Below, piece by piece: positions 35,411 through 44,845 of a stretch of 53,982 bases of DNA; position 1 is the first letter of the stretch; the number at the start of each line of letters is the position of its first letter. The DNA lies in NCBI GenBank assembly GCA_947164995.1, contig CAMUYU010000004.1:1-53982 (forward strand). The letters run 5' to 3'. Source of the DNA: an uncultured Clostridia bacterium (GTDB taxonomy: Bacteria; Bacillota; Clostridia; TANB77; UBA1234). The position numbers and the translations under genes are program-made. The notes under the pieces were generated by a model. The model had not been told where the DNA came from, made no database searches, and was given only the letters and a program-made list of their open reading frames with translations.

Positions 35411-37975
35411 ATGTACGTATTTGGAAAAATTAATGTTAAGCCACAACTACCTGAAAGAATTGCTGGTCTTTATGATTTAGCCAATAACCTATGGTGGTCA
35501 TGGTATACTTATGCATTAAGATTATATGATTATATTAATTCAGATTTATTTAAAAAGGTTAATAAAAACCCTATCAAATTTTTAGCTGAAGTTAATCAAA
35601 AAAGGCTTTTAGAAATCTCTAAAGACGAAGAATTTCTTAAAGAATATGATTTGGTCATGGAAAACTTTAATGGTTATATGTCAGCTTCTGAAACATATTT
35701 TTCAAAAACATATCCCCAATTTAAAGATGCTAAAATAGCATATTTTAGTGCCGAATATGGATTAGATGAAGTATTGCCTATCTATGCTGGTGGTCTTGGA
35801 ATTTTATCAGGCGACCATTGTAAGTCAGCTTCAGACTTAGGTATTCCTTTCTATCCTGTTGGGTTATTATACAAAGATGGTTATTTCAACCAATTAATCA
35901 ATAAAGATGGTTCTGAAACTTTTGAATATTCAAGAGCTGATATGGACGACCTTCCAATACTTCCTGTTAAAAATGAAGATGGCTCAAACTTAACAATTTC
36001 AGTTACTCTTCAAAACAGAATTGTATACTTAAAAGTTTGGAAAATTCATATTGGAAGAATCACTCTTTACTTAATGGATACAGATATTGATACAAACTCT
36101 GAACAAGATAGAGCTATCACTTTAAAGCTTTATGGTGGAAACCAAGAAACGAGAATTCAACAAGAAATAATTCTAGGAATTGGTGGTATGAAGTTGTTAC
36201 AAACTCTTGGCATCAATCCTACAATTTATCACATGAACGAAGGTCACTCTTCATTTGTTGTATTTGAAGTTATTAAAAAACTAATGGCTGAGAAAAACGT
36301 TTCATTTAAGACAGCAAAAGAAATGGCTTCTTCATGCACAATATTTACCACTCATACTCCAGTTCCTGCTGGAAACGATATATTCCCATTAGACTTAATG
36401 GATAGATATTTTGCAAATTATTCAGAAACACTTGGCGTTTCTAGAGCAGACTTTTTAATCATGGGTTCTAGAGATGAAAACCTTCCAGTAAATGGATTTG
36501 ATATGGCTGTTCTAGCACTTAAAGTTGCTGGAAAAAGAAATGGTGTATCAAAACTTCATGGAGATGTTTCAAAAAGATTATTCTCTACTCTATGGCCAAA
36601 CACAGCATTAGAAGAAGTTCCAATAGATTACGTTACAAATGGAGTTCATACATGTACATGGCTTGCTCCTAACTTAAAAGAATTATACAACGCATATATG
36701 CGTCCATTCTGGCAAGAAAAAGTTCATGAAAGAGATATTTGGAACGACATAGACAACATACCAGATGAAGAACTTTGGAAGATTCACCAAGAGCAAAAAA
36801 TGAAATTAATCAAGATGGTTCGTGAAAATATTAGAAATCAAAAAATTAGAAATAACGAATCAATTGATGAAATAAATGAAGTAGACAATCTATTAGATCC
36901 AAAAGCTCTTACAATTGGTTTTGCAAGAAGATTCGCAACCTACAAAAGAGCAGATTTAATTTTTAGAGATATTGAAAAGATTACTCAACTACTTAATAAC
37001 CCTTCTCGTCCAGTTCAAATTATATTTGCAGGAAAACCACATCCTGCAGATCTTCAAGGGCAAGAATTAGTTAAAGAAATTTATGAATTTTCAAAGATGC
37101 CACAATTTAAAAATAAAGTAGTAATTCTAGAAAACTACAACATGTTTGTTTCAAGATATTTAATTAGTGGTGTTGATGTTTGGTTAAATAATCCTAGAAG
37201 ACCTCTTGAAGCATCTGGTACATCTGGTGAAAAGGCTGGTTTAAATGGTGTGCTTAACTTTAGTATACTAGATGGTTGGTGGTTTGAAGGTTACGAACAA
37301 GGTAAAAATGGTTGGGCAATTGGAGATAATACAGAATATACCAACTACGAATTACAAGATAATGCAGATAGCAAGAGTATTTATCAAATACTAGAAAATG
37401 AGATTATGCCTTTATACTACAGTAAGGATCAAAAAGGCATCAACAAAGATTGGATTAGAATGATGAAAAATTCAATCAAATCTGTTGGTGGAAATTATAA
37501 TACAAATAGAATGCTTTGCGATTACTTAGAAAAACTATACATTCCTCAAATTTCTGCAATAGAAGGCGAATATTCAAATGTTGAAAAAGTTGAAGAATTT
37601 AGTAATTGGAAAGACAAAATTAAAAATTGTTGGAAAAAAGTAGAAATTGAAGCTCCTTCAATTTCTGAAGAAGTATCAATGAAAGCTGGAGACGCTCTAG
37701 ATTTAATTTGTCAAGTAGATTTAGGTACTATTTCTCCATCTTCAATCGTATGCGAAGTATTCTATGGAAAGTTCCTAAATGGCGAAAAGCTTTCTGGAAG
37801 TTTTTGTAAAGAAATGGAGCTATCTAATGACTTAGGAAATGGAAAATTTGAATATAAGACCACTATAAACATAGACAATGGTGGAAATTATGGTTATACA
37901 TTCCGCGTACTTCCTCGTCATGAAATGCTTATTAACAAACAAGATATGTCGCTTGTTAAGTGGATAGAAAACTAA
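35411..37975 (+). CDS. glgP: Alpha-glucan phosphorylase, long form (GT35)
   Basis: An 854-residue PLP enzyme that phosphorolyses alpha-1,4-glucan to glucose 1-phosphate. The N-terminal region (PERIAGLYDLANNLWWSWYT) is the DUF3417-like part seen in Thermotoga-type enzymes. YFSAEYGLDEVLPIYAGGLG and YHMNEGHSSFVVFE mark the catalytic domain. The PLP-lysine site is SGTSGEKAGLNGVLNFSI. A C-terminal beta domain of about 100 residues follows. AAGGAGG precedes the ATG. It is followed by pyruvate kinase on the same strand. It is a second, clearly different phosphorylase besides the short one at 20987. Confidence 0.95.
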   Translation: MYVFGKINVKPQLPERIAGLYDLANNLWWSWYTYALRLYDYINSDLFKKVNKNPIKFLAEVNQKRLLEISKDEEFLKEYDLVMENFNGYMSASETYFSKTYPQFKDAKIAYFSAEYGLDEVLPIYAGGLGILSGDHCKSASDLGIPFYPVGLLYKDGYFNQLINKDGSETFEYSRADMDDLPILPVKNEDGSNLTISVTLQNRIVYLKVWKIHIGRITLYLMDTDIDTNSEQDRAITLKLYGGNQETRIQQEIILGIGGMKLLQTLGINPTIYHMNEGHSSFVVFEVIKKLMAEKNVSFKTAKEMASSCTIFTTHTPVPAGNDIFPLDLMDRYFANYSETLGVSRADFLIMGSRDENLPVNGFDMAVLALKVAGKRNGVSKLHGDVSKRLFSTLWPNTALEEVPIDYVTNGVHTCTWLAPNLKELYNAYMRPFWQEKVHERDIWNDIDNIPDEELWKIHQEQKMKLIKMVRENIRNQKIRNNESIDEINEVDNLLDPKALTIGFARRFATYKRADLIFRDIEKITQLLNNPSRPVQIIFAGKPHPADLQGQELVKEIYEFSKMPQFKNKVVILENYNMFVSRYLISGVDVWLNNPRRPLEASGTSGEKAGLNGVLNFSILDGWWFEGYEQGKNGWAIGDNTEYTNYELQDNADSKSIYQILENEIMPLYYSKDQKGINKDWIRMMKNSIKSVGGNYNTNRMLCDYLEKLYIPQISAIEGEYSNVEKVEEFSNWKDKIKNCWKKVEIEAPSISEEVSMKAGDALDLICQVDLGTISPSSIVCEVFYGKFLNGEKLSGSFCKEMELSNDLGNGKFEYKTTINIDNGGNYGYTFRVLPRHEMLINKQDMSLVKWIEN

Positions 37976-37982
37976 TTAATTA

Positions 37983-37999
37983 AGGCGACCTATGGTCGC
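37983..37999 (+). other. Hairpin between glgP and pyk
   Basis: The 7-bp stem GGCGACC / GGTCGCC has the loop TAT and is followed by ATTATATT and not a clean T-run. It may be a weak terminator or an mRNA-processing element in the operon. The pyk binding site lies 20 bases further on. Confidence 0.45.
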
Positions 38000-38026
38000 C
38001 ATTATATTATGAAAGGATTGAACAAA

Positions 38027-39466
38027 ATGAGAAAGACAAAAATTGTTTGTACTTTAGGTCCTGCAGTTGATGATTATCAAACATTAGTAGCACTTTGTAA
38101 AGCTGGCATGAATGTTGCAAGAATAAATTTTTCACATGGTGATTATGAAGAACAAAAAAAGCGAATTGACTTATTTAAAAGAGTTCGTGAAGATTTAGGC
38201 CTTCCTATTCCCCTTATGTTGGATACTAAAGGACCAGAAATTAGAATTGGAAAATTTTCTGAAGATGAAGTTAATTTACAAGAAGGTAATGAATTCACTC
38301 TAATGCATGAAGAATGCTTAGGAGATGAAACTCATGTATATGTAAATTATGCGGACCTTTATAACGATGTTAATGTTGGAAGTAGAATACTAGTAAACGA
38401 TGGTTTAATTGAACTTGAAGTTCTAGAAATAAAGGACAAAAATATTAGATGCCTTATTAAAAATGGTGGAAAATTATCAAACAGAAAATCAATTAATGTT
38501 CCTGGATTAATACTAAACCTTCCCCTACTAAGCGATAAAGATAGAAAAGATATAATTTTTGGAATTCAAAATGAATTCGATATTATTGCCGTATCTTTTG
38601 TTAGAAAGCCTGAAGATATTACAGCAATAAGAGATGTATTAAGAGAATATAAAGCAGATTATATTAAAATAATATCTAAAATTGAAAACGTTGAAGGTGT
38701 TGAAAAATTTGATCAAATCCTTGATGTTTCTGATGGAATAATGGTAGCACGTGGAGACTTAAGTGTAGAAATACCAATGGAACAAGTACCAATGCTACAA
38801 AAGAAGTTTATACAAAAAAGCTTAGATCAGGCAAAACAAGTAATAGTTGCAACCCAAATGTTAGAAAGTATGATGTCTAACCCTCGCCCAACAAGAGCAG
38901 AAGTTAGCGATGTTGCAAATGCTGTGTTAGATGGCACATCAGCAATAATGCTTTCTGGAGAAACAGCATCAGGAAAATATCCTGTTGAATGTGTAAAAAT
39001 GATGGGGAAAATCGCAGAACAAATAGAAGCTCAAATGGATCACTGGTTACTACTTAATAGAAAAACCAGAAGTGGTGATTTAAAAAATGTTACATCTGAT
39101 TTAGTAGTTGGACATGCACTTTGTGAAATAGCAATGCAAATAGATGCAAATGCAATCTTTTCTTTATCAGAACATGGTAATACTCCAAAAGCAATTGCAT
39201 CATTTAGACCTTATTGTGATATAGTAGCAATTACTCCAAACAAATTAACAGCAAGACAAATGAATCTTTTCTGGGGTGTTACACCAATATATGTAGATAA
39301 AGATTATGCCGATAAAATGGTAAATTCTGGTATTAGTTTTTCAAAAGATATGGGAATAGTAAAAAGCGGAGATATTGCAGTTATTGGTGGTTCTGACACG
39401 TACGATTATCATAATAAATCAGCATTTAATTCGTACAAGACTTTAGGTGGAATTTGTACAATATAA
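38027..39466 (+). CDS. pyk: Pyruvate kinase
   Basis: A 479-residue glycolytic enzyme that converts phosphoenolpyruvate and ADP to pyruvate and ATP. The start RKTKIVCTLGPA, the ARINFSHG motif, MLDTKGPEIR and the active-site lysine region IKIISKIENVEGV are all present. MVARGDLSVEIP and the signature VATQMLESMMSNPRPTRAEV follow. The C-terminal domain is of normal size, and the extra PEP-utiliser domain of some Bacilli is absent. I chose the ATG at 38027 after GAAAGGATT; an ATG at 38009 overlaps this site. Co-transcription with glgP would couple glucan breakdown to the last step of glycolysis. Confidence 0.96.
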   Translation: MRKTKIVCTLGPAVDDYQTLVALCKAGMNVARINFSHGDYEEQKKRIDLFKRVREDLGLPIPLMLDTKGPEIRIGKFSEDEVNLQEGNEFTLMHEECLGDETHVYVNYADLYNDVNVGSRILVNDGLIELEVLEIKDKNIRCLIKNGGKLSNRKSINVPGLILNLPLLSDKDRKDIIFGIQNEFDIIAVSFVRKPEDITAIRDVLREYKADYIKIISKIENVEGVEKFDQILDVSDGIMVARGDLSVEIPMEQVPMLQKKFIQKSLDQAKQVIVATQMLESMMSNPRPTRAEVSDVANAVLDGTSAIMLSGETASGKYPVECVKMMGKIAEQIEAQMDHWLLLNRKTRSGDLKNVTSDLVVGHALCEIAMQIDANAIFSLSEHGNTPKAIASFRPYCDIVAITPNKLTARQMNLFWGVTPIYVDKDYADKMVNSGISFSKDMGIVKSGDIAVIGGSDTYDYHNKSAFNSYKTLGGICTI

Positions 39467-39477
39467 ATACAAAAAAA

Positions 39478-39518
39478 TTTAAGGACGTCCATTAAAAAAT
39501 AATGGGCGTCCTATTTTT
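39478..39518. terminator. Bidirectional terminator between pyk and the BspA-like gene
   Basis: The stem AGGACGTCCATT / AATGGGCGTCCT (39482-39493, 39501-39512) has one mismatch. It is flanked by an A-run on the left and TATTTTT on the right. Confidence 0.82.
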
Positions 39519-39530
39519 GTTTTAATAATT

Positions 39531-42500
39531 TTAGTCATTTACTTCGACAATGATTGCTTCTTCAGAATATTCTTTATTTGCTTGATCTTTAAGTACCATT
39601 CTAATTTTGTATGAGCCATTAGCAAGTCCTGTTAAGAAATCTATTTGGATTTGTTCTTCTTCAGCAACATCGTTTAATCTGTATGATTGATGATTTTCCG
39701 AATCTGTTGAATTTACAACACTTAAATTCACATTATCTTTCAAATCTTTTATTTTAATTACATTGCTCAAATTAGATATATATTGATAAATTCCAGTACC
39801 ATTTTGATTTACACCATTCTTTTTCATCAAGCTTATTTCCAAATATGGTTCATCTATTTCGCCTAAATATCCAGTTCCCAGTTTAATTAGATGATTTGAA
39901 GTTTTTGAAATTTGTAAAATGTCATTTTGTATTGCTCCTACATTACTTGTAATATCTGAATAAATAACTCCATAAGGTTCATCACTACAAATAACATTTC
40001 TACGTACTGTTGCAATAGTTGAACCTATTCCATTTACGGTTCTTACTAAGTTGTAATCTACATATGCTTCATCACCATTATTATAAAGAACTATTGGAAG
40101 GCCATTTGTAATAATTGAATATCCTAATTCTGTATAAATAATATTATTCGTATCTGTAATAATTGAAGCACCTGCTACTTTAACACCAGCATCATTAGCT
40201 TGCGTGTAATTTCTGCCAATTCTAACTTTATAAGGATTATTTCCAACTAATTCTAATATTGGCCTTACTCTATATAAATCTGCACCGTTATCTCTACTAT
40301 CTGCAAAAATTGTTGAGTAGTTTGTTGCAGATTCATAAAAATCTTCAGATGTAGTATTTGGAACATATAAAATTGCATTTGGTAAATTTGACAAATCATT
40401 TTCTATTCCTATATTCAAAGCATCATTAGAATTAGATATATCTTTGGTTACAATAATAGAGCGAAGAGAAGAACAATTTAGGAATGTATTATTTCCATAT
40501 AATTTGTCAAATTTATCACCTAATACTATTGTTTTCAAAGAAGAACAATTTCTAAACATCTCAAATAAACTTGTTAAATTCGACGTATCCCATTCAGATA
40601 AATCAATATACTCTAACGAACTACACTCTTTAAATATACAATGTGCCGCTTGAGACTCATTATTTTCATTTGCTAAATGTGTTAAGCTATCAAATTTAAA
40701 ATTACTAACATCTAGTGTATTTACACTAGAGCACTTATAAAACATATTATTCATTACTGTTGCATTTTCAGTATTAAAGCCGCTTACATCAATAGTTTCA
40801 ACATTACAACAATTTGAAAACATATAGGCAAAATTTCTTGCATTATGAGTATCAAAATTTGATACATCCAGAGTTGTTAATGCTTTGCAGCCAGCAAAAA
40901 GAAATTCAAAACTATTTACTTTTTCAGTATTAAAGTTTGAAACATCTAGTACTCTTGCTTTTGTGCAACCATTAAACATGCCATACATATATACCACATT
41001 AGATGTATTGAAGTTCGAAACATCTATATCAATTAGTTCACTACAATTACTAAACATATGATTCATATCAATAACCATTTGAGTATTAAAGCCTGATAAA
41101 TCTAGATACTTAATTGCATTACAAGCACTAAACATAAAAGACATATCTGTGACTTTACTTGTATTAAATCCCGAAACATCTATTGCAGATAAAACATTAC
41201 AAAATGAAAACATTCCAGCCATATTTGTTACATTAGAGGTATCAAAGCCTGATATATCTATTTCCTCTAAAGCAACACAAACTTCAAACATACCTTGCAT
41301 AGAAATTACATTTGATGTATTAAAATTAGTCACATCCAATGACGTTATTTTTTTACAACTATTGAACATATCTCGCATATTAGCTACATTACTTGTATCA
41401 AAATTAGAAACATCCAATTCCTCCAGTAAAATACACGAATTAAACATTGAAGTCATACCATCAACCATAGAAGTGTTAAAAGAAGAAACATTGAGATGCT
41501 CTAGTTTTGAAGCATGATCAAACATATATGACATATCACGAACTTTTGATGTATCAAAACTGGTTAAATCCAAGTTTTTAATTGCTGAATATGAAAACAT
41601 TTTTCTCATAGATGTGACTTTTGAAGTATTAAACGAAGAAGTATCTAGCTCTGTCAAATTATCACAATGTAGAAACATTGAGTTCATATCCGTAATATCA
41701 CTTGACCAAGCATTAGTACCTGTAGTAAATGATGTCAAATTTTTACACATAGAAAATGCATATGAATAAGAATGCAAAACACCCAATTGTTGCACAGAAA
41801 TTATGTAATTAGTAAACGAGTAATAAACTCTATATGTATTACTTTTAGTTACTGTATTTCCGTCTGAATATCCAAACATATGAACATTTCCACTAACTTT
41901 GATTGTATAATTTGTTTCAGTAGTATTTGTATATTTATGTTGCGGAAAATATGCAGAGTTATCAAACATTTCTATTGAACTTCCATCTCCCCAATCAACC
42001 ACAAAAGAATTGGTAGAAGCAGATGATATAGGAAGTTCAACATACGTACCACTTCCGCTTGAACCTTCTACCCAATTTCCAAAGCCAGTTTCACTCTTGT
42101 TTGCTAATCCTCCCGCATTTGCAGGTATCTTCCACTCCATTATAAGGGCATTTGCTTCATCAACACCAACACCAGATTGAAGGTTTCTCGTCACAATCAT
42201 TCCAGTTTCTTCTGTACTATTTACATTCCTCTTCAAAGTATAAGTAACATCTCCAGTAGAATTTGATGTTAATGTAATTGGTAAGCCTGATGTTTCTACA
42301 CTATATCCAAAATCAGTAAATACTGCATTATCACTTTCAGTTTTAAACGAGTATCCTGCTACACTTGCACCTTCATCTTGTGCTAATGTATAAGTAGTTC
42401 CAGCATTTATTGTTTTTGGGTTATCACCAACCACTTCCAAAATAGGTCTTACTCTATAAAGGTCAGAACCATTATCTTGTGTACTAGAAAATACTGAAGC

Positions 42501-44684
42501 ATAATCTGTTGACGCTTCATAGTATCCTTCACTTGTTGTGTCAGGAACGTAAAGGATTACATTTTCAAATCCGCTAAGATTATTATCTGTACTTACAAGT
42601 AGAGCATCTGCTGAGTCAGATATATCACGCAATGTAATAATTGCTTTTATATTACTACATCCAGAAAATTGATATTTTCCATTTAATTTGTCAAAATTTT
42701 CTCCAAGCAAAACTGTTTCAAGATTATTACAACCTTGAAATAATCCATATGGTTTATTAATAATACTTGTATCCCATGTTGAAAGATCTAATGTTTTAAG
42801 GCTCTTACAATCTCTAAACATGAGATCTATATCTATTGGCCAATATCCAATCAATGATATACCACAAGTTGAATGATTTAAACTATCAAACCTAAAACTA
42901 GATACATCAATGCTTTCTAATTTTTCACATCCATCAAACATCGCAACTAAATACTTACATTTTGATGTATCAAAACCGCTTACATCTAAATACTCAATGC
43001 TTCTACAAGAATCAAACATTGAAACCATACTTGTAACTTTTGAAGTATTAAAACCTGAAACATCTAATTGAGACAAGGCATAACAACCATTAAACATTCT
43101 TTCTAAAGTAGTAACATTTGAAGTGTTAAAGTTACTAACATCTATACTAGAAATCCTATAACAATATTCAAACATTAATGCCATTGTTGTTACACTATGT
43201 GTATCAAAAAGTTCCAAACCTTCAATACTTAATAATCCATAACACTCTTCAAACACTCCGTACATATTTGTAACATTTGAAGTATTAAAATTGGTCATTT
43301 TCACACTTGTTAAAAGTTCTGAATGTCTAAACATTTCCTGCATATTAGTTAATTGTGGTGTATCAAAACTACTTAAATCAAGTGTTTTATAGTCAGAATA
43401 ATAAAACATCTTGTACATATTAGTAACTTTTCTAGTATCAAAACTTGATAAATCAATAGTATCCATTCCTTTTGCACCAGAAAACATTTCTCTCATATTA
43501 GTAACATTCGCAGTATTAAAGTGTGTCAAATCTAAATTAGAAACTCTTATGGAATCAAACATACATGACATATCTCTTACTTGCGCTGTATCAAAATTAG
43601 ATACATCTAAAGCAGTCAATGATGAACACATTTCAAACATAGATGACATATTTGTAACTTTTGAAGTATTAAAATTAGAAACATCAATTGACGTAAGCAT
43701 TTTACAGTGATCGAACATATCGCTCATATCTGTAACTTTTGATGTATCGAAATTAGATACATCTAAAGATGTTAATTTTTGACAAGAACCAAACATACTT
43801 CTCATATTTACTACATTATGAGTTTTAAAATTGTTTGAAAAAACAATATTTGTAATTTCGCTACAAAGATAAAACATAGCTTGCATATCAGTAACATTTG
43901 ATGTATCAAAATTTGAAAGATCTAATGATTGTAATTTTCTAGCATTACCAAACATTTCTGTCATTTTAGTAACATTAGAAGTGTTAAAATTACTTAAATC
44001 AAGTGTGGTAATTTTACTACAACCACAAAACATATGTGTCATATCTCTTATATTAGTGGTATCAAACACTGAAACATCAATGCTTTCCAAATTTGCACAA
44101 CTTAAAAACATTGCTTCCATTGATCTCAAATTACTTACGCAACCACTATTATGAGCAGTAAAAGAAATCATATTTTTACAATATCCAAACGAAAGCTTTG
44201 CATAATTTAAAGTTCCTAATTGTAAAACTCTATATAAGTACTCACAGAATGTATAATAGTCCTTATAAGTATTAGTTGCTGTTGGTACCGAACCAGTACC
44301 AAAATAACCAAGCTTATATACCGTTCCACTTACTTTAATTGTATAAATAGTTTCTTCACTATTTGTGTATTCATGACTAGGAAAATTTGTATTTCCATCA
44401 AATTGTGCAACGGCACTCCCATCTCCCCAATCAACAGCATACGAATGAGTATAGCCCGAAGGTATTGGAAGCATTAATGTAGTTCCCGTTCCATCTGTAT
44501 CTGCATTTGCTGGTATTTTAAATTCCATTATTAATGCGTTAGGCTCATCTATAGTTGCTGCGAACGCAGTGTTAATGCAAAATACAGTTCCTAAAATATA
44601 TAATAGCAAACACAATAGTAATATCTTTTTAAGAACACTATTTGTTATTAAATTATCACTAAATTTGTTTAAAACTTTTCCCAT
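39531..44684 (-). CDS. BspA-like DUF285 surface protein with duplicated module
   Basis: A 1717-residue secreted protein. The signal peptide includes ILLLCLLLYILGTVFC and ends near NTAFA. It holds two copies of a module of about 800 residues. Each starts with EPNALIMEFKIPANA or EANALIMEWKIPANA and a VDWGDGS segment. Each continues with many 23-residue DUF285 leucine-rich-type repeats (LDVSNFNTSKVTNM...MF-x-x-C). Each ends with LYRVRPILEVVGDNP or LYRVRPILELVGNNP and a small beta domain. A final region of about 150 residues follows. No LPxTG, SLH or membrane anchor is seen. Relatives are bacterial and protozoal adhesins. I chose the ATG at 44684 ten bases after GGAGG; an earlier ATG at 44711 has no site. 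Confidence 0.9.
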   Translation of the reverse strand: MGKVLNKFSDNLITNSVLKKILLLCLLLYILGTVFCINTAFAATIDEPNALIMEFKIPANADTDGTGTTLMLPIPSGYTHSYAVDWGDGSAVAQFDGNTNFPSHEYTNSEETIYTIKVSGTVYKLGYFGTGSVPTATNTYKDYYTFCEYLYRVLQLGTLNYAKLSFGYCKNMISFTAHNSGCVSNLRSMEAMFLSCANLESIDVSVFDTTNIRDMTHMFCGCSKITTLDLSNFNTSNVTKMTEMFGNARKLQSLDLSNFDTSNVTDMQAMFYLCSEITNIVFSNNFKTHNVVNMRSMFGSCQKLTSLDVSNFDTSKVTDMSDMFDHCKMLTSIDVSNFNTSKVTNMSSMFEMCSSLTALDVSNFDTAQVRDMSCMFDSIRVSNLDLTHFNTANVTNMREMFSGAKGMDTIDLSSFDTRKVTNMYKMFYYSDYKTLDLSSFDTPQLTNMQEMFRHSELLTSVKMTNFNTSNVTNMYGVFEECYGLLSIEGLELFDTHSVTTMALMFEYCYRISSIDVSNFNTSNVTTLERMFNGCYALSQLDVSGFNTSKVTSMVSMFDSCRSIEYLDVSGFDTSKCKYLVAMFDGCEKLESIDVSSFRFDSLNHSTCGISLIGYWPIDIDLMFRDCKSLKTLDLSTWDTSIINKPYGLFQGCNNLETVLLGENFDKLNGKYQFSGCSNIKAIITLRDISDSADALLVSTDNNLSGFENVILYVPDTTSEGYYEASTDYASVFSSTQDNGSDLYRVRPILEVVGDNPKTINAGTTYTLAQDEGASVAGYSFKTESDNAVFTDFGYSVETSGLPITLTSNSTGDVTYTLKRNVNSTEETGMIVTRNLQSGVGVDEANALIMEWKIPANAGGLANKSETGFGNWVEGSSGSGTYVELPISSASTNSFVVDWGDGSSIEMFDNSAYFPQHKYTNTTETNYTIKVSGNVHMFGYSDGNTVTKSNTYRVYYSFTNYIISVQQLGVLHSYSYAFSMCKNLTSFTTGTNAWSSDITDMNSMFLHCDNLTELDTSSFNTSKVTSMRKMFSYSAIKNLDLTSFDTSKVRDMSYMFDHASKLEHLNVSSFNTSMVDGMTSMFNSCILLEELDVSNFDTSNVANMRDMFNSCKKITSLDVTNFNTSNVISMQGMFEVCVALEEIDISGFDTSNVTNMAGMFSFCNVLSAIDVSGFNTSKVTDMSFMFSACNAIKYLDLSGFNTQMVIDMNHMFSNCSELIDIDVSNFNTSNVVYMYGMFNGCTKARVLDVSNFNTEKVNSFEFLFAGCKALTTLDVSNFDTHNARNFAYMFSNCCNVETIDVSGFNTENATVMNNMFYKCSSVNTLDVSNFKFDSLTHLANENNESQAAHCIFKECSSLEYIDLSEWDTSNLTSLFEMFRNCSSLKTIVLGDKFDKLYGNNTFLNCSSLRSIIVTKDISNSNDALNIGIENDLSNLPNAILYVPNTTSEDFYESATNYSTIFADSRDNGADLYRVRPILELVGNNPYKVRIGRNYTQANDAGVKVAGASIITDTNNIIYTELGYSIITNGLPIVLYNNGDEAYVDYNLVRTVNGIGSTIATVRRNVICSDEPYGVIYSDITSNVGAIQNDILQISKTSNHLIKLGTGYLGEIDEPYLEISLMKKNGVNQNGTGIYQYISNLSNVIKIKDLKDNVNLSVVNSTDSENHQSYRLNDVAEEEQIQIDFLTGLANGSYKIRMVLKDQANKEYSEEAIIVEVND

Positions 44685-44802
44685 ACTTAAATTACCTCCA
44701 AAATATGGCATTTAACATTTAGGGGCAAACCTCCCCATTAAGATTTTACCATTTTTAAGAGGTATTTTTTTGAATGTAACAATTCTTTAACATAATTGTT
44801 AA

Positions 44803-44836
44803 CTAAAAAACAGCCTATTTCTAGGCTGTTTTTTAT
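44803..44836 (-). terminator. Terminator of the ftsEX-hydrolase operon
   Basis: The stem AAAAAACAGCCTA / TAGGCTGTTTTTT (44805-44817, 44822-44834) has the loop TTTC. The T-run on the minus strand makes a strong terminator. The BspA-like gene, about 120 bases downstream, must therefore have its own promoter, and I find only a weak candidate. Confidence 0.88.
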
Positions 44837-44845
44837 CTTTATTTA

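Noticed and set aside
41149-41517. Plus-strand open frames inside the BspA-like gene (also near 43411-43710)
   Set aside because: They arise from the repeated codons of the minus-strand DUF285 repeats and lack ribosome binding sites.
28407-44684. CRISPR array or tandem DNA repeats
   Set aside because: The repeats here are diverged protein repeats in coding frames, with no identical short repeats separated by unique spacers.
44722-44736. GGGG...CCCC hairpin in the BspA-like leader as a riboswitch
   Set aside because: The stem is only four pairs and no known riboswitch core is visible.
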